From Amoebophrya sp. A120 (taxonomy: Eukaryota; Sar; Dinophyceae; Syndiniales; Amoebophryaceae), in the NCBI GenBank assembly GCA_905178155.1, contig CAJINV010000001.1, positions 12,956,635-13,020,634 on the forward strand: 64,000 bases of DNA, written 5' to 3'. Positions within the stretch are counted from its first letter, which is position 1; each line of letters begins with the position of its first letter. The notes under the pieces were generated by a model. That model was not told where the DNA came from and made no database searches. It was given only the letters and a program-made list of their open reading frames with translations. Positions 41,272-52,544 of the stretch are shown here, one piece after another. The translations under genes were made by a program, and so were the position numbers.

Positions 41272-43592
41272 CTATACTCGGGAAACATGATGTCGCGCAG
41301 CCGCTTTGCGGAGCTGGGCCGTGATCTCGTACTGGAGGCTGTTGAGGTGTGCATCCAGTCCCGCCTTGATCGCGGAGACAGACCCTCCTGTATTTGCATT
41401 TGGAAATCGTTGTACTTACTCTATACGAAGTCAACTTTAGTACGGGCACGTTATTAAACTGCAATTGCACTACTGCAGAACATAAGAAATCATGCATGTT
41501 TTCATCATGTCGCCGACAGCCTTGTCACGCCTCTTGGTTGTATTAACTATGTAGTACCCTTGTCGCGGCGAGAATGACCTGGCTGAGTTCCTCTGCTGCG
41601 GATTCGGCTCCTATCTCTTCGTGCAGGCCCTCGACGAGGCCCGCTTGAAGTGATGCAGGATTTGGATCTCCCAGCGCGCACAGGTTACTCTCAACTTCGC
41701 TCAAAACAGTCGAGATCGGCTGTGAGGAGAAGTCCTTCAGCTTGAACGGCTCGTGTGGTGCGCGGCGGTCCCCGCTCGGCGCAGTTTTCGGTCGGGGGAG
41801 CGGATCAAACTGAAACGCGCTGCTTTCCGTGCCGCCCACACCCCGGGCCATTGCGAGCGCCTCCAGGTAAGCCGCGTTGGCATTAGCCTTACTGCGCTGC
41901 AAGGCGGCGGCACGCAGTCCCCCAGCGGCTGCCTTTTTCTTTGCGGCCGGCTGCGAATACCGGGATGATCTACCTGCTGTTGAGCCCGAGGATAGCATAT
42001 GCACATGGAAAGGTCTTCCGGTCAGGCACAGCGAATGTGAAAGAACAACCAGCCGCATGCATCACTCCGTGTCTACCTCCATTTAGAAACACGCGCACGT
42101 GGAAGATTATGTTGAGCAATCAATGCAGCTCACGCTGAGCTCGGGTTTGCATACGAACGAGTACGATAACGATGCTGCTGCGGTACATAAACACAAATCA
42201 ATGTGGATGTAATCTCAGCCTCCTGGTCTTTCCGTTGATTGCGATTGGTTATCCTCCGGATGAAAAACCACCCGGTAGCGGAACTTTTCTGCCTGCGCGT
42301 GATGACGGTAGCCGTGCGGAAAGGGGCAAGGGGCCGCCCGAAAAGGACGAGCTGGGCGCTGCTCCACCAGGCCTGGTTTTTGTTTTCGCGACAAGGCAGT
42401 TGTAGACCTTTCCACTGGGATTGGAACAAACATCATCAACTACATGATTGAACATACAACGTGTAGTGATTTTTTTCTTTCTTTTCTTGTTTGACTGTCA
42501 GTATGCTCCGGCAAAAACCACCCTCAGGCTCAGACTTCTACAACATGATAATCCAAGCACGAGGACGACCTACTTCTTGTTGTTCTAATCTTACCTGCTC
42601 AAATAGCTTCTTGCATTGGCAGCCGTGCGGGACGAGACCGGCCTTGTACTGAGCTTCTTCCTTGCAGCGGAGCCCCCGCCAGGTCCAGGTGCTCCGGATG
42701 ATGAATAAAGACTACTTATTCCCGAGGAAGTGAGGGGCCGGGCAGATTTCTTTTTCGGGGTCGGCCGCCGGTCCCGATTCCTGGTTTCCTCGTAATGAGA
42801 CCGAGCCAGCTATGGAAAGAAAGACACTGCTCGTGATGTTTTGCCACCGGTGGTTTCTTGTCAGCTTTCAGCTTGGACAAAAAAGTGGATGTTGTGTGCG
42901 GTGCAAAATACAGAATGGACGGCGTCCAGGTATGTGCAACATATGAAAAGTTGTAGTCTTAATATTTGCGTGCTGACCCTGACCGTGAGCAGTGGCGTGA
43001 CGGCAGCACGAGCATCAGTCAAATTTTTGTTTGATACTGAGAGCGATCCTGAGACGAGTTCAATCATTATGATGGGTAATGTCTTGTTCAGGGGAGTGCA
43101 ATGGCAAATACGAGCTTTATGAAGATCGTCAACGTCTTCAACTTCATCTTCATTTACGAAGCTGTAGTCCACCTTTGATCTTCTAGTCAGTACTTCTACA
43201 CTTTTCGCCCACATACAGTGTTGAAGGTAGTTCTTTTCGACAAACCTATCGGTCTATTTTATTTCATTTTCATATGTACCGGCGGATCCCACACGCGGCC
43301 TTCTTTTCGCCGGGAGGAATCCCAGCGGGTCCGCCGTTTCACGACCGGCAGCATCCAGATTCGGCGGGAACACCTCGTTTTTGTCGACATAGCGGGCGAT
43401 TTGTTGTAGCAGTTCCAGGTCCAGGTCCACCAGCTGCGTCCGATACCGCAAGACCACGGCTTGCAGCCCCAGAATGGCCAGGGCCTTCATTACCGAGGAC
43501 CACTCCACGCGGTCGAAAGTCCACAGAAACTCCCGCAGGCCACGGTGCTGCGAGATTACCTCGCCCCACACACTGGAGTCCACGTCCGGCAT
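41272..43592 (-). CDS. Unknown multi-exon gene(s), connectivity unresolved
   Basis: Four coding segments are visible. (A) 43280-43592: ATG-led MPDVDSSVWGEVISQHRGL, then a helical region ending at donor G|GTACAT. (B) 42595-42809: acceptor CCATAG, a basic Ser/Pro-rich segment (ARSHYEETRNRDRRPTPKKK), donor AG|GTAAGA. (C) up to 41558: Ala-rich helix, a PRPKTAPSGDRRA motif, an acidic helical end, donor AGG|GTACTA. (D) 41272-41388: GGSVSAIKAGLDAHLNSLQY and a helix, then stop. B joins C in frame at 42014. A to B and C to D do not join in frame with GT-AG introns. Either extra exons, non-canonical introns or separate genes must exist. RPKTAP-type motifs are common in ciliary proteins; that is only a hint. 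Confidence 0.45.
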
Positions 43593-44777
43593 GATCCGTG
43601 TCTTGAAGATGGATCTTGGATTGCAACAAGAGCCCGCGTTTGTGTAGCTCAGCGCCTTTGCGTGACGACGAAGGAACCCCTTTCCGGTTTAAGCGAATGT
43701 ATGTCCACTCTGACGCGACGTTGGAACCGCAAGAAAAGCTGCCTGAGTTCCTGATTGCTCCTAGAATACACGAAAGCGCAACGAATTCGCGTCCCTTGTA
43801 GGGTGCGGCTGAGGCGGGTCAGAGAGTAAGACCAACGTTCTTCTCCATTTTCTTCGAGGCACCCACGACGCCCACAGGTGGAAAGTCGTTTTGTTCGCAA
43901 GTAAGTAGTGCGTTCTTGAGCAGAAGGCTCTATCAACTTGAAACTTTTACGACTGGTGCAAGATCATAAACTAGCAAAAAGACGCAAGGCAAGCAGAAGC
44001 AGGTGAATCCTCATAATTACGTCCCGCGCCCCTGTCCGCCCTGTGAGGCATCCGGCATACAACGCACTATTTTGGTGGAGGCACTAAACCTAAATCGTCA
44101 TCGTCTTGCCTGGGATTGTGGTCAGCCTTTTTTTTGGGAAGAGGCCTGCACTCGTGTGACCTGTAGTTTTGTAAAAAAACGAAAACCCTCCAGAGTGGGT
44201 CTGCAACGCTCAATGTCAGTGGACTCGCGAAGCAGCAGCTGCGCCATCTGTATCTCTCTTTCGCGTGATGTTGGGTGTAGCCTCAAGTTGGATCAATTTC
44301 AATCGTACAACTGACCCCCAGGCATCTGATCATGCCCTTGTTGCAGGTCATGCCCAATAAAAGAACTTCACGACCAAAAGGTTAATGGAGGTGCTCAGAC
44401 ACTTTCCTCTTCAATCTTGACGACCTCCAAATGTCAAAAATGTCGGAAACTCGAACCAATGTACGTAGCCACCATCCAGTAGATCTGGGTCTTCTACACT
44501 TTCCTTTAGTACTCTGCACTTTCTGTGCTCGTCCATGATCATCATCATGCTCTTCTTCGTGTGGAGTTCGTTCTTCCTACCTTGTCATCTTCTGTTCGAT
44601 CGTCGTCCAACTAAATCCAACTACGCGCCTGGACAAGATCGAGAATTATCTGCCTCGTGGTCCTCTTAGTCAAATGGAAACTCATTAACTGAGAATTACT
44701 CATATTACTATATACAGCACGAAGGACAAGATCTTCTGCTCGTCCTGACGAGCAGGTATAGATACATAGATACAACG
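43593..44777. other. Intergenic, nothing recognised
   Basis: A 103-codon plus-strand frame at 44003-44314 shows no domain. The rest has short frames only. Confidence 0.45.
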
Positions 44778-46478
44778 CTACACCTCCCACGGTTTTTTAG
44801 GTCTACCGGTCCTGAAGGCACTCTCCGTAGGCGCTGCCACAGTCTCCGAGTCGTCGTTGTCCTCTTCTATCTTGGCTATCCCCGGCAATTCCACGTTCCC
44901 GCGCACTGCATCGATCACTTCATTGAAGCTGAGGGAATCGGGGTCGCGCGCCTGGAGCTCCAACAGTCGGATTCGCTGGATTACGAGCTGTATTTTTTCC
45001 AGGCACTCCACGGCTTTTTTCTTCTGCATTTGAAAATCTGCGCCCACCCGTTCATCCAACAAGACCGTTGTCAGTGGCGCCAGAAGAGCGTCTTTCTGCC
45101 TTGTTTCAGACAAAACGGCCTCCGCGCCTTTCCACTCCAATATCTGCATTTTTTCCGAGGTGTTTTGACCAGCGCCGTTGCGAGGACCACTGAGCAACTG
45201 TGGCGACGTGGCGTCGGGCTTTACGAATTCGAAGTCGCAGAATTCGAACACAGAGAGGGCCTGTTGAAGTGCTTGTTCACCGTGGCAAACGCGGATCAAA
45301 ACATCGCGCCGCATCCGGTGCAGCGCCTCCTGTTGCGGGTTCCCATGCAGCCGCTCCAGAATTTTGCGTACGTTCGTCAAAGCGGGTAAAGGCAGCTTGT
45401 TCTCTGGATGGCTCGCCTTGTAGTCAAGTAAAACGCTTGGTAAAGTGGGCAGCTCGCTTTGTGGGGATAATTTTTCGTCATCTTGTACCACTTGGGCTTG
45501 CTCCGGGTCCGGCACCGCTTCGTCGACTCGTCGTGGTGTCACATTGACATTTACGTCGCTCGATTGGTTTATTTCTTGGTGCTGAGTTGGCGTCTGGGTC
45601 TGCGTCGAACACGCAGACGTTTCATTAACATATTTATCCTGATCCTTGTGAGCTATGGTTTCGGAAGATTCATCCTGCTCAGTAGTCACATTGTTCAACA
45701 TGTTGTTGTTCTTGTTAACGCGGCTTGTTGCACTCGGGTTGCGTTCACAACTGTGATCTGACTCCCGCTCCTCTTGGACGACGCCAACGTCTTCTGTGCT
45801 GGTGCGTGAAAAATTCATTTCTGGATAAGAGAATTGCGATGAGCCAGGCGTCAGGGCTTGTTCGGCATCTTGTTCGTGTTCTCCTCTTGAAAGTGGTACT
45901 TCAAATTGTTCCAATGGAGCCATCATTTCCGCATCAATACCAAGCGCATGGCATGGGTTGTTTGGGTTGAACGGAGATGATTCATCGCGCCGCGGAATTG
46001 GATTACTACTCGGCGACCAGGGGAAACGAAGGCTGTCACGATTTTTCTTATGTAGTGCTGCAATGTCACAGAAGTCCTCGTCGAACAGAAGCTTGTCGAA
46101 TGGATTGTTTGGATTGAAGGTGGACAAGGGAAGCGAATGCGCCCGCGCGGGCGAGCTCACATAATCCTCGACCGTGTCGTTGGTTAGTAAGCTTTCCCTG
46201 TTCTCCGCATCTACGGCAGCCGGATCAAACAGCAAGTGCAAATCGTCGTCGAAGAACAAAAGCTTATCGAATGGGTCATTTGGATTGAAGCAACGCGCGG
46301 GCGAGCTCCTGGACCGGCGGGTTCTGGTATTAGTATTTTGAAACCCTTCTACTTTATTCTTTACGCCGGACGCCGGCAGCTTCTGTGGTGGTTCCTCTTC
46401 TGTGGTATGAAGATCTTCCCCGACGCGGAGGCACTTAGACTTATACTCGAAGTCGTGGTCGTAGTAATAATTTGGCAT
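44778..46478 (-). CDS. Protein with NPF/DPF motif repeats and PUB-like domain
   Basis: A single exon of 566 residues from ATG 46478. Three copies of a short motif occur in the N-terminal third: CFNPNDPFDKLLF near residue 63, TFNPNNPFDKLLF near 119, and a decayed PFNPNNPCHALGI near 169. NPF and DPF tripeptides are known ligands of EH domains and adaptor appendages in endocytosis. The middle is acidic, Gln/Thr-rich and disordered. The C-terminal third is helical. Its segment LTNVRKILERLHGNPQQEAL with a following Met-Arg-Arg and FEFCDFEF fits the PUB domain pattern (a p97/Cdc48-binding fold), which I infer only from pattern. A membrane-traffic or p97-adaptor role is possible. Confidence 0.65.
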   Translation of the reverse strand: MPNYYYDHDFEYKSKCLRVGEDLHTTEEEPPQKLPASGVKNKVEGFQNTNTRTRRSRSSPARCFNPNDPFDKLLFFDDDLHLLFDPAAVDAENRESLLTNDTVEDYVSSPARAHSLPLSTFNPNNPFDKLLFDEDFCDIAALHKKNRDSLRFPWSPSSNPIPRRDESSPFNPNNPCHALGIDAEMMAPLEQFEVPLSRGEHEQDAEQALTPGSSQFSYPEMNFSRTSTEDVGVVQEERESDHSCERNPSATSRVNKNNNMLNNVTTEQDESSETIAHKDQDKYVNETSACSTQTQTPTQHQEINQSSDVNVNVTPRRVDEAVPDPEQAQVVQDDEKLSPQSELPTLPSVLLDYKASHPENKLPLPALTNVRKILERLHGNPQQEALHRMRRDVLIRVCHGEQALQQALSVFEFCDFEFVKPDATSPQLLSGPRNGAGQNTSEKMQILEWKGAEAVLSETRQKDALLAPLTTVLLDERVGADFQMQKKKAVECLEKIQLVIQRIRLLELQARDPDSLSFNEVIDAVRGNVELPGIAKIEEDNDDSETVAAPTESAFRTGRPKKPWEV

Positions 46479-47132
46479 TATATTAATAAATTAGCCAGGA
46501 AGAGGAACTAGACGCGCTTGGCAATGCATGTTCTTACAAGCAATTTAGTGTGGTGCTGCAGTGTAGTTGGTTCGTTTACGTTTTCGTTGCGAAGATGAAA
46601 ATGAAACAAGTAGAAATCCTCGGCGGGACAAGCTTTCGCTTTGGTCATCGAAATACTTTCTTCTTTGTGATTGAGTGGCGAAGGCGAAAATGAACCTGAA
46701 TGGCCTGGATCTTGTTCAATCAACCAAGAATAAGAGGTGTAACAAAAGCGGTACTTACTTTCCATGGTCGCACGCTGGGACGACCTATCGTTACTTTTTT
46801 TTTCGACATCGACGCATCACAACAACAGGGATAGGCTACAGCGATGAACATCAAATTCGCGCTGCCATAACAAAGCTGACATGATTGTCAGAGGTGGAGA
46901 AGTAGTTTGTTCTTTTTGACGTTTCTTCTTCTTCATCTAGATTGCTCGCATTCCCACTCGAGTCCGTACACAAGAACGCAGCATCGAAATGTGAAGAATG
47001 TTCAGGAGCAGGTATGCTGTTGCTCCTACTTTTCAAATTCTATCATCTTCTTGCTCATCTTGTCGTGTAAACAAAGATCCTTAAAAGTATCCTTTTACCT
47101 GGAGAAGATGAATTTATTTGAGAAGCGAACCT
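46479..47132. other. Intergenic, nothing recognised
   Basis: No supported frame. Confidence 0.5.
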
Positions 47133-48219
47133 CTAGAAATCCGTGGACCCAGCCCAAACTTTGTGCTCGATGACGGGCGCAGGGGCCTGACGCAGCTTCC
47201 GGAGCACTTCTTGGGCGTCCTTGCCGACGCGAAAGCATTCAAAGCGGTTTTTCAGCAGCTGGCGGCCTTCCGTCGCTAGTGCGTCGTCGGACGGCTGCGG
47301 CTGCAGGTTTAGCTGGTAGGGGACCAGATTGTGCTTGGTGATCACGTTGCAGCTTGCGTGATAGTCCTCGAGGAGGATGATGGAGAGCGGCAAGCAACCT
47401 CGCAAACAGGCAATGCACAACGGCGTCATTCCGTCTCGGTGTCGTGGGTGGTCGACCGGGATCTGAAACATTCAAATTCATGACTATGATCATGGAAAAA
47501 GCCGCAAGCTCAGTTGCCAACATGATGCTTATGCCAATGGTGACTGAGTAGAGCGATTCTGCGCAGGGAATTAGGACTGCTAGCGTTCTTTCCGTTTCTT
47601 GAGGCGATAGTACCTGATGCGCCCGAAAGAGTGGCTGGAAGAATTTTCGGCAGACGGGAAAAGTTTCTTTGGTGCAGAGTTCGGCGATCGCGTGGGGAAT
47701 TTCCGGGAAGAGGCCAACGGGGAAGCCTTGAGCCTGAAATACTTGGTGGAAGAGCTCAAAATTGAGGTTTTGGATGCAAGCGTAGTACCCCTGAATGACG
47801 TGATACTGCAGAAAATCCGTCTTCACACTGTTCTGCAGGATCTCGAGCGCCTCCGGTAAATTATCGTCCTTACAGGCTTTCAGAAATGCGTTGGAAGTCA
47901 TGAACGCGTCCTGCAGTGCGATGGGATCCTCTTTTTTCCACCGCGCCAGCCGTGCCTCTTCCTTCTCCGCGCCACCCTCTTCATCCTGGTCGAACGCAAA
48001 CATGTCCCGCTTCGCTTCTTGATTTTCTGCAGGGTGGTCTTTGGCTTGCGCGGTGGGCATGGGCATCACCAAAGGCATCACGGTGACTTGGCCCGACTCC
48101 GACGAAGACGCCGTGCTGGAGATCTTTGCATCGCCAGAAGCCACTGCAGCTGTCGCAGCATTCGAGATGACCGCGCTCGAGGCCACGTCGCCCGTGGAAC
48201 TGGAAACAACAGCGGGCAT
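47133..48219 (-). CDS. Unknown protein with ankyrin-like repeat, 2 exons
   Basis: The model is complement(join(47133..47462, 47614..48219)), 311 residues. The first 90 residues are Ala/Ser-rich and disordered. A helical domain follows (AFMTSNAFLKACKDDNLPEA, then QYHVIQGYYACIQNLNFELF), resembling ankyrin or HEAT-like helix pairs. Exon 2 carries a good ankyrin consensus, HRDGMTPLCIACLRGCLPLS followed by IILLEDYHAS. The intron (47463..47613) is canonical: CAG|GTACTA and GTTTCAG. Frame is phase 0 on both sides. The ATG at 48219 is clear. Ankyrin repeats bind proteins; no partner can be inferred. Confidence 0.75.
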
Positions 48220-48821
48220 GGTGATTGGGATTTTTCTTCGAAATAATTGCGAGCGGTAGCAAGACCACTGACAAGGATACTGATGGATTGCCTCGAGCCG
48301 CGGCTGCTGCCCCGCCGGGTGTAAGTTGTCATCTCGTCGTCCTTATTTAGCTAGCAGCACCAGAGCAGACGAGCAGAACCACACGCACAAATCAAAATCA
48401 TCAATATTTCTGTTTCTCTCAGGCACAGACTCAGTACCAGTAACACAAACACTCTATAGCTCCTTTCCATTTTGTTCACTCCACGGCTCGACTTTTATAA
48501 TGGTGCGCGCAATAAAGCAAAAGTGATCAGACACTCCTGCTCGTATTAAGGACACGCTCCCGCTGCACGCTTTCTTACAAGCCACTGCCATGATATGCAA
48601 TTCATCTCTGCAACAGCAACACCGTTTTCCGCCTCTAGCACCAAGTACATTTTTCAGAATCTTCATATGAAGATGATTGCCCGGGGGCTGGTTTACCAGG
48701 TCAATCGCGCACTCTGCGCCTGTCGAAGACGGGCACGTGCTAACCACGAAGCGGCACCAGATATTGTTGATTTTCAGAAGTCCGACTTGTTTGATACTTT
48801 TCCACCACACGCACGACAGGT
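48220..48821. other. Intergenic, nothing recognised
   Basis: Short frames only. Confidence 0.5.
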
Positions 48822-51800
48822 CTACAGTTTCATCATTCCGTCGAGTTTGTCTTTGTCGCTGATGACCGAGGATCTTCTCCTGGGTCCGGTACTCGCGGCA
48901 CGGGGGTCGACCATCGTTTGCACCGTCGGTGCCATGTGCTGGTCGTAGGCGTCGCCGAAAATGGATAAACGCTCGACGCCCCCGATGACGAAATACTCCA
49001 CCCGTGCGTCGTCGTAGTCGCTAATCAGGGACCATTTTTTCTCCTTTTTCAACTTTGCTTCTTCCAGCATGGTTTGAATCACCATGTACCAGTTGTCGAA
49101 AACGACCTTCAGCTTCCCCAGCGTTTGCCGCTTGCGACGGCGCTCCCGGATCTGCTGTTCCCGGGTCGGCTGCGCAGGGGCAGCGGAGGTGCCGTCAGCA
49201 GAAGATGCGGCGCCACCTGCACCTTCCGGCGTGGAGCCCCAAACGATCCGCCAGCAGCGCTTGCCAACGTCCCGCCACGTTTTTTCGTTGTGCATCAGCG
49301 TCGCGTGGTCGGCGTCCATTCTTTGCTTCAGATGTTTCTGTTGGCGCAGTCGCTCTTGCGTCTGGTCGCTGGTCCAGACCTGCAACAGATCCTCCAGCAG
49401 GTAATATTCTTTGCGCCGTTTCCAGTCGGGTAAGGTGGCGGCTAGCCGCAGATCCTGGTACAACTGAAAGAATGACTTTTTGTTTGTCAGCGCATCGGGG
49501 CCGTGCCACTTCTCTTGTAGCGCTTTGTCGGCCGCGCAGTTTTCTTCGCTACTCGGGCTGGGAGAGGACGTCGCACTACTCGACGCAACGGCTTCGACGG
49601 CCACTGCGCCGGCGGGTCCGCGCTGTCCAAAGGGCGTTTTGTTCTTTGCAGCCGTAGTACCAGGTGATGAACTCGACGATGTTTTCTGCAACGCGCCGAA
49701 TTTCCCGCCCTTCTTGCCCTTACCTTTTTTCCCTCCCTTCTTTCCACCCAGGCCGCCAGCAGCGGCTTGTGGCCCTCCGACCCCGCCTTCAGAGGAGGAA
49801 GAGTGGTGTTCGTCCTCGTCGGACATTTGGGCCAGCAACGCTTCCAGGTCGCCACCCCCCGCGGACTGCGTTTTGGACCTGGCCATGAAGTTGCGCTTCC
49901 GATCCGCGCCGGAGGTTCGGTTTTTCGCGGCCTGGTCCGCTAAATCGTTCACCTCCAGCACTGCTCCGGCTTTCTGGAACAAGTCCTGCGTGCGTTCCTT
50001 GGACCGGCGGCGCACGCGGTCCCCGGTTGTTTCCAAAATGCGCACCGCCTGCGCGTCGTAGTGCGCTTTCGTGCCCTCCACGTGCACGATGCTCTGGTCG
50101 TGCTTGGCGCGCAGTTGCGCCGATTTCTCGCGGTATTGCCGTTCGCTGGAGCAGGGCTGGTCCGGAGAGAGCTGCTCGAAGCTCGGCAGGTCCGGCGGGT
50201 AAAGGTCCGCACTGTGCACGGGCGGCGGGCGACGCGTGTGGGCAGCGCCCAGCGGCGCAACGACGTCTACCTGCTTGCGAGACAGCGGGATCTGTCGCTG
50301 GTGCTTCTCGTCGAAGATGCGAGGGCCGGCACTGATCTCCGGGTTCTGCAACGAAGACCCCGATTCGTCAGACTCTTCGGCCGCTTGGATCACCCGCCCG
50401 TCGTCCAGCTCCACATCTTGTTTCTGGTGCCCGCTCCGCTGCAAAAGTGCGCTCGGGGGCTTGCGGTTCGATTCTAGCCGCTCGTACATGGATTTCATGC
50501 CCGGCAACGCGACGTGCTGGCTGTGCACGATGATGGCGCCGTGGAAACTCCGCTCTTTAGCGAGGGCAGTCAGGTCGGCGCGCATAGAGTTATCGGTCGG
50601 GTTCACGTGGAAAATGTTTGGTGCTAGCCGTGACGGTGAGAGCGGCGGAGCTGCTTGATGCTCATCCGCACCTGGTGATCTTGAGGCGGCCTCTTGTTCA
50701 TCTGCACATCCTTCTGGAGGCGCGTTAATATTTGTCTGCGGTGAAGGATCCTGAAGGAGGAGGTGATCTTCTGCGCCCTCCGTGAGAAAGGTTTTGGTCG
50801 CAGGATCAAAGGGTGCTTCAGATAGTTCTTGAAGATTCTTTGTGTCCTGCATTTGCGCTGTTGGTGCGCCGTCCACCACCTCCTCATCCTCAGCAGCGCT
50901 GCTCGCGGCTGAGCTGGAGGCAGCAGAGCTGCTGTGTTCTGCAGACGACGACGAGCTTGTTCCCGCGCCACTCTTTCGACTCCCGCCCCCGCCGTCTGCC
51001 TGTTGCAGAATGCTGAGATCGATGACGTCCTCGGCCTTCTCCTTTTCCGGAATGATGTTCACATGGCCGTCCGGGCGACCTTCGTACGAAAAGGTGATGG
51101 CCTTGATGGTCTTGTTGGGCTGCAGTTTCAGCCGCTTGGGGTCCTTTTCTGGGTGCACCACTTCCTGCAGGTCGTCCGCGAGGTCTTGGAAATCGGTCTG
51201 GAAGACGCGAAATTTCCGCTGCTCCTGCTTGGCGCGCTCCGAGGAAAGCACCAGGTCCGGCTTCAGCATGCGCGCGGTGCCGAAGCTGTGCTGGATGAGA
51301 GGCAGCTCCGTTGTGCGCAGCCGCGACCCCGCCCGGGTTGGGTCCGCGCGGATCCGCAGGACATCCGGGCGCTCGGCGCGCGGGAGGTTGCGAATGCGCG
51401 CCGCCTGATATTCGAACGACCATTCGGCAATGTCGTGCGCGGCCCGCTCGGCCGTCAGCGCGTAGTGAAGCCGGTCCTCCCACGGGGCGTCCAGATGCTC
51501 GGGGACGGGCTCCACGAAGGTGGCAGGGTCGTACCGCTCGCTGCCATCGTAGTTCTGCTTCGCCTCGTCGCCCCAGGTGAGCTCGCGGAAATCCTCGTGG
51601 GGCACGCACAGGTCGTGGAAGTAGACGGAAGATTCCTGTGTGTTCCGGAAGGCCAGCCAGAGCGCGCGCAGAAAGTTGTACTTCGTTTCGTCGTTCAACA
51701 AACTTAGCCACTTCTCCGCAAACGGTTCCGGGCGCTGGCGGTACTGGGTGTTCTCGCGGATGTGCGCCACTCGAGGAACTTCGACTGGTTGCAGAGCGTC

Positions 51801-52544
51801 TTGCTCCTGCTTCTTCACATTGGTTTGTTTTTTTCCAGTGCGAAAGTCCGCCTCGGAGGCGGATACTTCTATTCCACCACCAGCACTTTCACCTCCATCT
51901 TCTGTAATATTTTTGCGCTCTCCACGACCATCGTCTCCTGCTTCGTCCTCCTCTTCTTCGGACTCCGTTGCCTCCTCGTTTTCTAGCGCGCGCTGCTCCT
52001 CGACCTCCTCCGCAAGTTCGTTGGTGTTCGAAATGCAGGCGGTTATTGCTTCGGAATTGGCGTCGACGAAGCTGACCCTACTCTCCCACTCGCGCCACTC
52101 GCTCACTTTAGCTTCCAGTCGAGTGCGGAGGTCCATCTGCACGGCGAGTTCCGCCTCGGTTTCTGTGATCTGGCGCGTAATGGCCGGCAGCACCCCGTCG
52201 CGCATGTAGTCGAGGTTGGTCAGAATGCGCTCGGACACCCGGTTCGCGCATTTTCCGACGGTCTCCCACAGATAACACACGAGAAAGTCCTCCTCCTCCT
52301 GCTTCTCGCGGTCTATCGACGTCTGCTCCACCTCGTCCTCCAACACCAGATTGCGCCCCGCCTCCTCGGCCAACCGCTCGAACTCTTCCTTTTGCTTGTT
52401 TAGGAACGACCGGCCCTCCGCACGTTCGGCAATCAAACTGGCGGTGTCGCTCCAGGTTTGTGCGGCATTGAACTCCGCCAGCGTGGGTGGCCCGAAATAC
52501 ACGGGCCGGGTCAACGGGGAATTATTTTGTGGCGAACGCACCAT
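48822..52544 (-). CDS. Large coiled-coil protein, function unknown
   Basis: A single exon of 1240 residues using ATG 52544 (MVRSPQNNSPLTRPVYFGPP). The frame stays open 128 codons further upstream, with an in-frame ATG at 52844, but that part is Arg/Phe-rich and reads like 5' UTR. Features: a coiled coil near residues 30-170, with FLNKQKEEFERLAEEAGRNL and later TETEAELAVQ; an acidic low-complexity run (TESEEEEDEAGDD); a Trp-rich globular-looking region with YDPATFVEPVPEHLDAPWED; a Ser/Ala-rich linker; a Gly/Lys tract (GGKKGGKKGKGKKGGKFG); and a C-terminal helical domain with repeated Trp (DWKRRKEYYLLEDLLQVW, FDNWYMVIQTML). No family is recognised; a cytoskeletal scaffold is likely from composition. 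Confidence 0.7.
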   Translation of the reverse strand: MVRSPQNNSPLTRPVYFGPPTLAEFNAAQTWSDTASLIAERAEGRSFLNKQKEEFERLAEEAGRNLVLEDEVEQTSIDREKQEEEDFLVCYLWETVGKCANRVSERILTNLDYMRDGVLPAITRQITETEAELAVQMDLRTRLEAKVSEWREWESRVSFVDANSEAITACISNTNELAEEVEEQRALENEEATESEEEEDEAGDDGRGERKNITEDGGESAGGGIEVSASEADFRTGKKQTNVKKQEQDALQPVEVPRVAHIRENTQYRQRPEPFAEKWLSLLNDETKYNFLRALWLAFRNTQESSVYFHDLCVPHEDFRELTWGDEAKQNYDGSERYDPATFVEPVPEHLDAPWEDRLHYALTAERAAHDIAEWSFEYQAARIRNLPRAERPDVLRIRADPTRAGSRLRTTELPLIQHSFGTARMLKPDLVLSSERAKQEQRKFRVFQTDFQDLADDLQEVVHPEKDPKRLKLQPNKTIKAITFSYEGRPDGHVNIIPEKEKAEDVIDLSILQQADGGGGSRKSGAGTSSSSSAEHSSSAASSSAASSAAEDEEVVDGAPTAQMQDTKNLQELSEAPFDPATKTFLTEGAEDHLLLQDPSPQTNINAPPEGCADEQEAASRSPGADEHQAAPPLSPSRLAPNIFHVNPTDNSMRADLTALAKERSFHGAIIVHSQHVALPGMKSMYERLESNRKPPSALLQRSGHQKQDVELDDGRVIQAAEESDESGSSLQNPEISAGPRIFDEKHQRQIPLSRKQVDVVAPLGAAHTRRPPPVHSADLYPPDLPSFEQLSPDQPCSSERQYREKSAQLRAKHDQSIVHVEGTKAHYDAQAVRILETTGDRVRRRSKERTQDLFQKAGAVLEVNDLADQAAKNRTSGADRKRNFMARSKTQSAGGGDLEALLAQMSDEDEHHSSSSEGGVGGPQAAAGGLGGKKGGKKGKGKKGGKFGALQKTSSSSSPGTTAAKNKTPFGQRGPAGAVAVEAVASSSATSSPSPSSEENCAADKALQEKWHGPDALTNKKSFFQLYQDLRLAATLPDWKRRKEYYLLEDLLQVWTSDQTQERLRQQKHLKQRMDADHATLMHNEKTWRDVGKRCWRIVWGSTPEGAGGAASSADGTSAAPAQPTREQQIRERRRKRQTLGKLKVVFDNWYMVIQTMLEEAKLKKEKKWSLISDYDDARVEYFVIGGVERLSIFGDAYDQHMAPTVQTMVDPRAASTGPRRRSSVISDKDKLDGMMKL

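Noticed and set aside
50934-51707. 257-codon plus-strand frame
   Set aside because: Antisense to the large coiled-coil gene, His/Arg-rich as expected for a shadow.
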